From assembly GCF_014649395.1 (NCBI RefSeq), contig NZ_BMSY01000005.1, positions 186,001 through 250,000 on the forward strand: 64,000 bases of DNA, read 5' to 3'. Shown here in pieces: positions 51,658-59,584 of the stretch. The translations under genes and the position numbers were made by a program. The DNA is from Streptomyces aureoverticillatus (GTDB lineage Bacteria > Actinomycetota > Actinomycetes > Streptomycetales > Streptomycetaceae). Each line of letters opens with the position of its first letter. The first letter of the stretch is position 1. The notes below the pieces were generated by a model. It was not told the DNA's origin. It did no database searches and worked only from the letters and a program-made list of their open reading frames with translations.

Positions 51658-52083
51658 CTAACTGAGCCGGACGTCCCCCACGGTGTGGGCCTGGATCACA
51701 TTGCCGTGCTGTACACCACCGGTGATGCGGTTGCTTACGTTGCCTCCGCGCCCGGCGCCCCCTTCACCGGGCGCCAACTCGTCCAGCAGCAGCCGTAGTT
51801 CCGCTGCCGCCTCAGGATCGGCGCGCAGCGCCCGGCGCATCCGGTTCCGCCACTCGGCCTGTACGTCGGCGGTGGTGTCCTCGTCCTCCGCGTCCCGCGC
51901 GGCGATCAGTTCCTCGCGCGCCTCGTCGAGCTCCCCGGCGACGGCGTCCTCGTCCCCGGCCGGGCGCCGCCGTGAGAAGAACCCGACGGCGCGGTCCCGC
52001 GCGTGCGCCCACCCGTCGCCCACCATCGACTGCACGAGCGCGGTGGCTCCGGCCGCCGCGAGGGCGGTCAACTCTGCGTCCAC
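51658..52083 (-). CDS. Small protein with a GGVQHGNVIQAHTVGDV tail
   Basis: I do not recognise a named family. The 141-residue product has an Ala-rich N-terminal helix (about 1-25), an acidic middle that may be coiled coil (DEAREELIAARDAEDEDTT), and LLLDELAPGEGG. It ends NVSNRITGGVQHGNVIQAHTVG, a short beta-type motif repeated at the ends of many actinobacterial proteins linked to signalling or conflict NTPases. The motif recognition is from memory. No NTPase partner is adjacent. The neighbours are a DUF3574 protein and the SWIM/SNF2 pair. Confidence 0.75.
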   Translation of the reverse strand: MDAELTALAAAGATALVQSMVGDGWAHARDRAVGFFSRRRPAGDEDAVAGELDEAREELIAARDAEDEDTTADVQAEWRNRMRRALRADPEAAAELRLLLDELAPGEGGAGRGGNVSNRITGGVQHGNVIQAHTVGDVRLS

Positions 52084-52172
52084 GGGGTCTCCTTCGTCGC
52101 CGCTGCTGCTGCTGGAGAGTCAACGGTAGCGGCGACGTCCCCGGAAGCACCGGCCGTCGCACAAGCCCGGGT

Positions 52173-53852
52173 TCAGGAGCCGAGCAGTCCGGTGAGGGCC
52201 CCCACCGGGTCCTCGTCCGCCGGGCCCTCCGGCCACCAGTCGGTACGGGCCCCGTGGGTCTCGCCCCGGTACGGGTACCAGCGGCCGTCCTGGCCGTAGC
52301 GGAGCTGGAGGGTGCCGGTGGGGTCCGTGAGGTGGTTGTGGTGAATGGTCATGCGGGGGAGGTCGGCGGCCGTGAGGGCGCCCCGGGCGCGGTCGAAGGG
52401 GCCCGCCGGTGGGTCCCAGGGGGACTCCAGGACGGCCAGGCCGTCCTCGGCGCCCTGTCGCCAGGCCGCCGCCGCGCGGGACAGGTCCGTGGGGGTGCGG
52501 CCCACCGAGTCCGCCAGCGCGGCGAATTGGCGGCTGAAGGTGCGGCGGCCCGTCAGGCCCGGGTGGGAGGCGGCCAGGCGCACCGCGTCGTGCCAGGGGT
52601 CCGGCGCGACGAAGGCGGGCGCGCCCCACCTCAGGTACGCGTGCGCCCGCGCCGCGACATCCGTCGCCAGGAACTCCAGCGCCGTGGGGTCGGGTGCGCC
52701 GGGCAGGGCCGGGAGGACGGGCGGTTCGCCGGGGTGCGGCGGGACGGGGAACGGCGGCGGGAGCGGCGGGCGGTAGTCCGTGGCCAGGGCTTCTCGGGCC
52801 GGGGTTCCGGGGAGGGAGGGGGGTGGGGTCGGGGCGTCTGCGGCCGGGGCGTTGGCGGGAGGGGCGATCGCTGACGGGTCGGCTGCGGGAGGGTTGGTCG
52901 GGGGCAGGTCGGCTGCGGGAGGGGTAGTCGGGGGCAGGCCGGCTGCGGGAGGGGTAGTCGGGGGCAGGTCGGCTGCGGGAGGGGTGCTCGTCGGCGGGGC
53001 GCCTGCGGGAGGAGTGGTCGCGGGCCGGTCGCCTGCGGACGGGGCACCCACGGCCGGGTCACCCGCAGGACGGTTGCCCGCAGGCCAGTCGCCCGTGGCT
53101 GCGGGCGCGGGCCTCGCCGCCGGGGCACGTCCCGGATCGTCTGTGGCCGACGGCTCCGGGGCGCCCGCCGTCGGCGGGATGGGCCGCACGGCGCGTGGGG
53201 GTTCCGTGGGCTCCGAGGGCCCGGTGCGGGGTGAGCCCAGCGCCTCCCCCGCCGCCGCGTGCGCGTTGCGGCGCGTCAGTTCCTCCAGTACGCGCGTCTC
53301 CTCGCCGCCGCGGACGAGGAGCAGGACGAACGGGTCGGCGTCCAGGATGCGGGCCGTCTGGTACGTGAGGGCGGCCGCGTGTTTGCAGGGGTGGCCGCGG
53401 TCGGGGCAGGTGCAGGAGGGGATCAGGTCGCCGCGGCCGGGGAGGAGGGGGACGCCGGTGTGGTCGGCGGTGGCGGCCAGGGCGTGCGGCATGTCCCGGG
53501 TGAGGAGGGCCGTGAGGTGCGCGGGGTCCGCCGTGGCCGCGTCGAGGAGGCGGTCCCAGTCGTCGGGGGTGAGGGTGCGCATGCGGAGTTCGGCGCGGTA
53601 GGGGCGGGGCCGGCTGCCGTGGACGTACGCGACGATACGGCCCGGCTCGACGGTGATCGTGTCGACGTGGCCCTCGCGGGCGTACGCGCGCCCCCGGGCG
53701 AGGCGGGCCGGGTCCAGGGCCGACTCCTCCAGGGCGGCGATCCACGCGTTGCCCCACCAGGAGGAGGCGAAGGGCGCTTCGGGGTCGGTGCGGGGCGGCA
53801 GGGGCGGGAAGATCCGCGGGCGGCCGCCGCCTCCGCGAAGTCCGGGGCTCAT
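52173..53852 (-). CDS. SWIM zinc-finger protein coupled to the SNF2 helicase
   Basis: The 559-residue protein starts with a region typical of SNF2-associated SWIM proteins (FPPLPPRTDPEAPFASSWWGNAWIAALEE). The SWIM finger is at about 147-160 (SCTCPDRGHPCKHAAAL, CxCx(n)CxH). A long disordered Pro/Ala/Thr linker (about 230-370) contains ten-residue repeats. A C-terminal domain (about 395-555) has an ordered pattern (FLATDVAARAHAYLRWGAP, RTFSRQFAALADS). Its ATG overlaps the helicase stop as ATGA, so the two are made together. It probably binds nucleic acid and guides the helicase. Confidence 0.9.
   Translation of the reverse strand: MSPGLRGGGGRPRIFPPLPPRTDPEAPFASSWWGNAWIAALEESALDPARLARGRAYAREGHVDTITVEPGRIVAYVHGSRPRPYRAELRMRTLTPDDWDRLLDAATADPAHLTALLTRDMPHALAATADHTGVPLLPGRGDLIPSCTCPDRGHPCKHAAALTYQTARILDADPFVLLLVRGGEETRVLEELTRRNAHAAAGEALGSPRTGPSEPTEPPRAVRPIPPTAGAPEPSATDDPGRAPAARPAPAATGDWPAGNRPAGDPAVGAPSAGDRPATTPPAGAPPTSTPPAADLPPTTPPAAGLPPTTPPAADLPPTNPPAADPSAIAPPANAPAADAPTPPPSLPGTPAREALATDYRPPLPPPFPVPPHPGEPPVLPALPGAPDPTALEFLATDVAARAHAYLRWGAPAFVAPDPWHDAVRLAASHPGLTGRRTFSRQFAALADSVGRTPTDLSRAAAAWRQGAEDGLAVLESPWDPPAGPFDRARGALTAADLPRMTIHHNHLTDPTGTLQLRYGQDGRWYPYRGETHGARTDWWPEGPADEDPVGALTGLLGS
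52881..53030 (-). repeat. Five 30-bp tandem repeats in the SWIM protein linker
   Basis: Units start about every 30 bases from 52881 with a GGCTGCGGGA core. The first four are closest. They translate to ten-residue steps of the PPAADLPPTT type. The frame is kept at any copy number. Confidence 0.85.
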
Positions 53853-56800
53853 CGCGCCCTCCGCAACGTCACCAGGTCGGCCAGCTCCGCGTCCGACAGC
53901 TCCGTGAGCGCCGCCTCGCCGCCGTCGCCGAGCACCGCGTCCGCCAGCGCCTGCTTCGCGGCGAGGAGTTCGGCGATGCGGTCCTCCACCGTGCCCTCGG
54001 TGATGAGGCGGTGCACCTGCACGGGCTGGGTCTGGCCGATGCGGTAGGCGCGGTCGGTGGCCTGGTCCTCGACGGCGGGGTTCCACCAGCGGTCGTAGTG
54101 GACGACATGGCCCGCGCGGGTCAGGTTCAGGCCGGTGCCCGCCGCCTTCAACGAAAGGAGGAACACGGAGACTTCCCCGGCCTGGAAGCGGTCCACCATC
54201 GCCTCGCGCGTGGCCACCGGCGTACCGCCGTGCAGGAGTTGATTCGGTACGCCGCGCGCGGTGAGGTGGGACTCGAGCAGCCGCGCCATCTCCACGTACT
54301 GCGTGAAGACGAGCACCGAACCGTCCTCGGCGAGGATCGTGTCGAGGAGTTCGTCGAGGAGCTCCAGCTTCCCGGAGCGGGAGCGGCCGGAGCTGGTGCG
54401 GGTGGCGCCGTCCTTCAGGTACTGCGCGGGGTGGTTGCAGATCTGCTTGAGCGCCATGAGCAGCTTCATCACCAGGCCGCGGCGCGCGATGCCGTCCGCG
54501 GCCTCGACGCGGGCGAGCGTCTCGCGCACCACCGCCTGGTAGAGCGCGGCCTGTTCGCGGGTGAGCGGCACGGGGTGGTCGGTCTCGGTCTTCGGGGGCA
54601 GTTCGGGGGCGATGCCCGGGTCCGACTTCTTGCGGCGGAGGAGGAAGGGGCGGACGAGCCGGGCGAGCCGCGCCACCGCCTCGTCGCTCTCGGCGGAGCC
54701 GCCGGTCTCGGCGAGGCGGGCGTGCCGGGCACGGAAGGCCTTGAGCGGGCCGAGGAGTCCGGGGGTGGTCCAGTCGAGCAGGGCCCACAGCTCGGAGAGG
54801 TTGTTCTCGACCGGCGTCCCGGTGAGCGCGACCCGCGCCGCCGCGGGGATGGTGCGCAGCGCCTTGGCCGTGGCGGCGTGCGGGTTCTTCACGTGCTGGG
54901 CCTCGTCGGCGACGACCAGGTCCCAGTCGCGCGCGGCGAGTTCGGCCGCGCTGGTGCGCATCGTGCCGTACGTGGTGAGGACGAAGCCGCCGTCGGGGAC
55001 GCCGTCGAGGCCCCGGCCCGGGCCGTGGAAGCGGTGTACGGGGACGCCGGGCGCGAAGCGTTCGATCTCGCGCTGCCAGTTGCCGAGCAGCGACGTGGGG
55101 CAGACGACGAGGGTCGGCTCGGGCCGCGCCCGGTGCAGGTGCAGGGCGATCAGGGTGACCGTCTTGCCGAGCCCCATGTCGTCGGCGAGGCAGCCGCCGA
55201 GGCCGAGCGAGGTCATGCGGTCGAGCCAGGCGAGGCCGCGGAGCTGGTAGTCGCGCAGGGTGGCGTTGAGGGCGGGGGGCTGCGGCACGGGACGCGGTTC
55301 GCCGGTGAGGCGTTCGCGTACGCGGGCGAGGGCGCCGGTCGGCACGGCCGCGACGCGTTCGCCGTCCACCTCGGCGGCGCCGGTGAGCGCGACGGTCAGG
55401 GCGTCCACGGGGTCGAGCAGGCCCAGGTCGCGCTTGCGGGCCTTGCGTACGAGGGCGGGGTCGACCAGGACCCACTGGTCGCGCAGCCGCACGATGGGGC
55501 GGTGTGCCTCGGCGAGGGCGTCCATCTCGGCCTCGGTCAGCGGGGCACCGCCACCGTCCCCATCTGCCTCTTCGCCGCCGCTCAGCGCCAACTGCCAGCG
55601 GAACTCCAGGAGTTGTTCCGTCTTGAAGAAGTCGAAGTTGTCCGCGGCGGTGCCCGGCGCGGGGCGCACCACGGCGGTCGCGGTCAGCTCGCGGGCCAGC
55701 TCCCGTGGCCAGTGCACGGCGACCCCGGCCGCGCCGAGCCGGGCCGCGGCGGCGCCCAGGAGGTCGTACAGCTCCTGATCCGTGAGCGGGAGCACGTCCG
55801 GGCGCGGCCGGTCCAGGAGGCGGCCGAGCGGTGGCCAGACGCGGGCGGCGCGGCGCACCGCGAGCAGCGCCTGGGCCTTGGCGCGCGGCCCGAAGTGCTC
55901 GGCGCCCGCCCAGAGTTGGGCGGCGTCGACGACGAGGGTGGGGTCGGCGAGGCTGTGCACCTGGAGCACGGCGGCACCGGCCCCGGGCGCTCCGGCGCCC
56001 ACGGCGTCCCGGGCCGCTCCGGCGCCCACAGCTTCCCCGGCCGCCCCGGCACCCACTGCTCCCCCACCCGCCCCGGCGCCCCCGTCCTCCGTGTCGAACA
56101 GATCCGAAGCCCGCAGATCCACCCGCAGCGACACCCGCACCCCCGCGTCCTGCCCGGCCGCCACCTCCGCCGCCCACTCGCGCGCCCCGGGCAGCCGCTG
56201 CGGCTCGCGCGCGGCGAAGGGCGCGCCCACGGCGTACGCGGCGGCGGGGGTACGCGGCAGGGTGTCGACGACGGCGTCGACGAACGCCCTGACCAGCGCG
56301 TACGGCTCGGGCAGCAGCAGGGGCGGACGGCTGCCGGGCAGCGGCACGGCGTGCGCCTCGGCGGGCATGGCGGCGGCGACGGCCCGCAGGTGGGCGATGT
56401 CCTCGGCGCCCAGCGGCCCGGCCCGCCACGCGTCCACGTCCGCGCCGGTCAGTCCGGGCAGCAGCTTGCCGCGGGCGAGCAGATGCAGGGCGTGCCGCGC
56501 GGCGGCGGCCCAGCAGGCGGTGGCGGGGTGCGCGGTGCCGGGGACGACGGCACGGGCCACCCCACCGGGGACGGCGGCACGGGCCACCCCACCCGGGGCG
56601 CCCGCGAGCAGCACGCCCACCGCCTCCCCCACCGGCGCGAGGAGCCCGGGCACGGTACGCCTGCGCACACCCTTCCCGTGGCGGCGTACGACCGTGATCT
56701 CGCCCCGAGCCCAACCCCTGGCCCCCGCGCCCGCACCACCGCGCGCATCGGATTCACCGGGCACGTCCGGCAGCTCCCCGCCGTCCGGCCGCCACCACGC

Positions 56801-56941
56801 GATCCGGCCGTCCCGGGGCACCTCGGCCGGGAGGAAGACAGCGGCACAGGAACGTACGAGAGCCGCGAGGGCGGCACCGTCGACGGCGTCAGGGGTGCCG
56901 TCAGCAGCGGCCACGGCGCTCCTCGCCGTCACCGCCGCCAC
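53849..56941 (-). CDS. SNF2-family DEAD/DEAH-box helicase
   Basis: The 1030-residue protein is a bacterial SNF2/HepA-like ATPase. An N-terminal SNF2-associated region (about 200-500, LTATAVVRPA, DNFDFFKTEQLLEFRWQLAL) leads to the motor: motif I LADDMGLGKTVTLIAL (about 585-600), DEAQ box VVADEAQHVKN (about 677-687), ALTGTPVENN, then the second RecA lobe with KLELLDELLD, VFTQYVEMARLLE, LSLKAAGTGLNLTRAGHVVHYDRWWNPAVEDQATDRAYRIGQT. Ala/Gly repeats fill about 290-330. The GTG at 56941 is uncertain. Nearby in-frame GTGs are possible. It moves along DNA or remodels protein-DNA complexes together with the SWIM protein. Confidence 0.93.
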   Translation of the reverse strand: MAAVTARSAVAAADGTPDAVDGAALAALVRSCAAVFLPAEVPRDGRIAWWRPDGGELPDVPGESDARGGAGAGARGWARGEITVVRRHGKGVRRRTVPGLLAPVGEAVGVLLAGAPGGVARAAVPGGVARAVVPGTAHPATACWAAAARHALHLLARGKLLPGLTGADVDAWRAGPLGAEDIAHLRAVAAAMPAEAHAVPLPGSRPPLLLPEPYALVRAFVDAVVDTLPRTPAAAYAVGAPFAAREPQRLPGAREWAAEVAAGQDAGVRVSLRVDLRASDLFDTEDGGAGAGGGAVGAGAAGEAVGAGAARDAVGAGAPGAGAAVLQVHSLADPTLVVDAAQLWAGAEHFGPRAKAQALLAVRRAARVWPPLGRLLDRPRPDVLPLTDQELYDLLGAAAARLGAAGVAVHWPRELARELTATAVVRPAPGTAADNFDFFKTEQLLEFRWQLALSGGEEADGDGGGAPLTEAEMDALAEAHRPIVRLRDQWVLVDPALVRKARKRDLGLLDPVDALTVALTGAAEVDGERVAAVPTGALARVRERLTGEPRPVPQPPALNATLRDYQLRGLAWLDRMTSLGLGGCLADDMGLGKTVTLIALHLHRARPEPTLVVCPTSLLGNWQREIERFAPGVPVHRFHGPGRGLDGVPDGGFVLTTYGTMRTSAAELAARDWDLVVADEAQHVKNPHAATAKALRTIPAAARVALTGTPVENNLSELWALLDWTTPGLLGPLKAFRARHARLAETGGSAESDEAVARLARLVRPFLLRRKKSDPGIAPELPPKTETDHPVPLTREQAALYQAVVRETLARVEAADGIARRGLVMKLLMALKQICNHPAQYLKDGATRTSSGRSRSGKLELLDELLDTILAEDGSVLVFTQYVEMARLLESHLTARGVPNQLLHGGTPVATREAMVDRFQAGEVSVFLLSLKAAGTGLNLTRAGHVVHYDRWWNPAVEDQATDRAYRIGQTQPVQVHRLITEGTVEDRIAELLAAKQALADAVLGDGGEAALTELSDAELADLVTLRRAR

Positions 56942-57105
56942 CTCGCACGCCGCTCCGCCACTCTTCGCCCGATCCTCGCCTGCCGCTCACCGGCGCCACG
57001 CCGTCCGCTCGCCCGCCCCTCACCCTCTCCCGCCACCCTAGGCGAGCCCGCACCCACCCCCCGACACCGCGAGGCCGAGCACCGTCCGACGGGGAGACCG
57101 TCTCC

Positions 57106-57124
57106 GGTAGGAAAGTTTCCTAAC
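57106..57124. promoter_or_regulatory. TAGGAAAGTTTCCTA palindrome upstream of the phosphoesterase
   Basis: A 15-base dyad (57108-57122) with the odd centre base G extends to 19 bases with one mismatch. It lies 20 bases before a TTGACG-N17-CACGAT promoter. Sites of this form are known as operators of ROK-type regulators for secreted hydrolases in streptomycetes (CsnR-like), from memory. AT-rich text in this genome makes it stand out. Confidence 0.55.
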
Positions 57125-57142
57125 AATAATCCGTCCACATCC

Positions 57143-57171
57143 TTGACGCGCTCATGCCCGCTCGCCACGAT
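57143..57171 (+). promoter_or_regulatory. Candidate sigma-70-type promoter of the phosphoesterase gene
   Basis: TTGACG (57143-57148), 17-base spacer, CACGAT (57166-57171). It starts 50-78 bases before the ATG and just downstream of the palindrome, which fits repression by a bound protein. Confidence 0.45.
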
Positions 57172-57220
57172 GCCTGAGACGGCCCTCCCGCACCCCCCAC
57201 CACGCGCCCAGGAGGCAGAC

Positions 57221-58177
57221 ATGCCGCCCACCACCCCCGCCGACGACCGCGCCAACTCCCGTACGCACAAGGCCCGTTGGGTCATACCGGCCGCCGCGGC
57301 CACCGTCCTCGCCACCGTCGGCGGACTGCTTCTGTGGTCGCCGGCCGACGAGGCCGGCGCCTCCCCGACGCCGAAGGCCGCCTTCACCGCCGTGGCCGCG
57401 GGCGACATCGCCGAGCAGTGCACGAAGAGCGACAGCCGCTGCGCGCACCCGAAGACCGCCGCGCTCGTGCGGCAGATCAACCCGCAGTTCGTGCTGACGA
57501 TGGGCGACAACCAGTACGACGACGCCCGTCTGAAGGACTTCCAGAAGTACTACGCGACCACCTGGGGCGCCTTCAAGGACAAGACGAAGCCCGTGCCGGG
57601 CAACCACGAGACGTACGACCCGGCGGGCCCGCTCAAGGGCTACAAGTCCTACTTCGGCGCTGTCGCGTACCCCAACGGCAAGAGCTACTACAGCTACGAC
57701 CAGGGCAACTGGCACTTCATCGCCCTGGACTCCAACAGCTTCGACGACAGCGCCCAGATCGCCTGGCTGAAGAAGGACCTCGCCGCCAACGCCAAGAAGT
57801 GCGTGGCCGCGTACTGGCACCACCCGCTGTTCTCCTCCGGCGAGCACGGCAACAACCCGGTCGGCAGGCCGGTGTTCAAGCTCCTCGACGACGCGAAGGC
57901 CGAACTGGTCCTCGGCGGCCACGACCACCACTACGAGCGGTTCGCCCCGCAGGACGCGAACGGCAAGGCCGACTCCGAAGGCATCGTCGAACTGCTCGCC
58001 GGTACCGGCGGCGCGAACCCGTACAAGATCGAAGAGGTGCAGCCCAACAGCCAGAAGCGGATCACCAACACCCACGGCGTGGTGAAACTCGACTTCACCG
58101 ACGACGGCTTCTCCTGGAAGCTCATCGGCACGGACGGCGCGACCAAGGACACCAGCCCGTCGTACTCCTGCCACTGA
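57221..58177 (+). CDS. Secreted metallophosphoesterase
   Basis: The 318-residue precursor has a basic N-terminus and an uncleaved-looking hydrophobic segment (about 20-40), so it is exported and maybe anchored. The calcineurin-like metal sites are AAGDIAEQC (about 58-66), MGDNQYDDA (about 93-101), PGNHETY (about 127-133), YWHHPLFSSG (about 203-212) and GGHDHHYERF (about 233-242). The pattern is that of purple-acid-phosphatase-like enzymes. The ATG follows an optimal AGGAGG. It should release phosphate from outside esters or have a bioactive role. The start region carries an operator-like palindrome and a promoter. Confidence 0.93.
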   Translation: MPPTTPADDRANSRTHKARWVIPAAAATVLATVGGLLLWSPADEAGASPTPKAAFTAVAAGDIAEQCTKSDSRCAHPKTAALVRQINPQFVLTMGDNQYDDARLKDFQKYYATTWGAFKDKTKPVPGNHETYDPAGPLKGYKSYFGAVAYPNGKSYYSYDQGNWHFIALDSNSFDDSAQIAWLKKDLAANAKKCVAAYWHHPLFSSGEHGNNPVGRPVFKLLDDAKAELVLGGHDHHYERFAPQDANGKADSEGIVELLAGTGGANPYKIEEVQPNSQKRITNTHGVVKLDFTDDGFSWKLIGTDGATKDTSPSYSCH

Positions 58178-58201
58178 TCCCCGGACCCGGGTGTCACGCA
58201 C

Positions 58202-59584
58202 ATGTACCTGGCCACCACCGACGCGGTCGCCACGGCCGCGAAGCGCGGCCGCACGCGCCGCCGTCGCACGCGCGGCCGCGTCACCGGGCCCGTCCTCGCC
58301 CTCGGCGCGGTCAGCCTCGTCACCGACATCTCCTCGGAGATGGTCGCGGCGGTGCTCCCGCTCTACTTCGTCCTCGGCCTCGGCCTGTCCCCGCTCGCGT
58401 TCGGCTTCCTCGACGGTCTCTACAACGGCGCCACGGCCGTCGTGCGGCTCCTCGGCGGGTACGCGGCCGACCGCGGCGGGCGGCACAAGCTCGTTGCGGG
58501 CTCCGGGTACCTGCTGTCCGCGCTGTCCCGGCTCGGGCTGCTGCTCGCGGGCGGCGCCACGGCCGGGATCGGCGCGGCGATCGCGGCGGACCGCCTCGGC
58601 AAGGGCGTGCGCACGGCGCCCCGGGACGCGCTGATCTCGCTGAGCAGCCCGCCGGACGGGCTCGGCCGGGCGTTCGGCGTGCACCGGGCGATGGACACGA
58701 CGGGCGCGCTGCTCGGCCCACTCGCGGCGTTCGCGCTGCTGTGGATCACGGCGGACGCGTACGACGTGGTGTTCGTCGTCAGCTTCTGCTTCGGGCTGTT
58801 CGGGGTGCTGCTCCTGGTGGCGTTCGTACCGGGCCGAGAAGCCCGGCCGGCGCCGCCCGCCGCACCCGCGCCCCCGGCGTCCCGCCCCGGCCCCCTCGCC
58901 CGCCCCCGCCCCCGCCCCCGCAAGGCCCTCACTCTCCTCCGCGTCCCCGCCTTCCGCCGCGTCTGCGCCGCCGCCGCGCTGCTCGGCGCCGCGACCGTCG
59001 GGGACGCCTTCCTGTATCTGCTGCTCCAGCGGCGCCTGGACTTCGCGGAGAGCTGGTTCCCGCTGCTCCCGCTCGGCACCGCGGCGGTCTATCTGCTGCT
59101 CGCCGTTCCGGCCGGGCGGCTCGCCGACCGGGTCGGCCGGCGCGTGCCGTTCCTCGCGGGGCACGGCGCGCTGCTCGCCGCGTACCTCCTGCTGCTCCTG
59201 CCGACCGGCGGCCGCCCGCTGCTCGTCGGGGTGCTGCTCGCGCTCGGTGTCTTCTACGCCACGACCGACGGCGTCCTGATGGCGCTCGCCACGCCCTGCC
59301 TCCCGGCGGAGCGGCGGGCGAGCGGGATGGCCGTGCTGCAGACCGGCCAGGCGCTCAGCCGTCTGGTGGCCGCGGCGGGCTTCGGTGCGGCGTGGACCCT
59401 GTGGGGCGTCGGCGCCGCCCTGGCCTGCGCGGTGCTCGCGCTGACCGTGGCGGTCGCGGGCGCGACGGTCCTGCTGCGGCCGGCGGAACGCCCACCGGTC
59501 GCCGGGCCGCCCCGGGAGCGGCCGGACTCCGCCGGACCCCCGGCGCCCACGGCGCCCGCCAAGCCCCCGGAAGGCACCGCATGA
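58202..59584 (+). CDS. MFS transporter
   Basis: The 460-residue major-facilitator protein begins with a basic 28-residue cytoplasmic segment. Twelve or so spans follow, with SLVTDISSEMVAAVLPLYFV (about 37-56), FLDGLYNGATAVVRLLGGYAADRGGRHKLV (about 68-97, motif A) and DRLGKGVRTAPRDALI (about 129-144). SLVTDISSEM with GxRTxPRD is typical of a group of bacterial multidrug or metabolite exporters. The middle loop is a long Pro/Arg/Ala stretch. The stop overlaps the start of the TolB-like gene as ATGA, so they are coupled. Confidence 0.88.
   Translation: MYLATTDAVATAAKRGRTRRRRTRGRVTGPVLALGAVSLVTDISSEMVAAVLPLYFVLGLGLSPLAFGFLDGLYNGATAVVRLLGGYAADRGGRHKLVAGSGYLLSALSRLGLLLAGGATAGIGAAIAADRLGKGVRTAPRDALISLSSPPDGLGRAFGVHRAMDTTGALLGPLAAFALLWITADAYDVVFVVSFCFGLFGVLLLVAFVPGREARPAPPAAPAPPASRPGPLARPRPRPRKALTLLRVPAFRRVCAAAALLGAATVGDAFLYLLLQRRLDFAESWFPLLPLGTAAVYLLLAVPAGRLADRVGRRVPFLAGHGALLAAYLLLLLPTGGRPLLVGVLLALGVFYATTDGVLMALATPCLPAERRASGMAVLQTGQALSRLVAAAGFGAAWTLWGVGAALACAVLALTVAVAGATVLLRPAERPPVAGPPRERPDSAGPPAPTAPAKPPEGTA

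Noticed and set aside
52173..56714. A 1513-codon open frame on the minus strand
   Set aside because: It is the SWIM gene extended backward through a shadow frame of the SNF2 helicase. The real start is the ATGA overlap at 53852.
54011..58177. A 1388-codon open frame on the plus strand
   Set aside because: Only the part after the ATG at 57221 (with AGGAGG) is a real protein, the metallophosphoesterase. The rest is antisense to the helicase.
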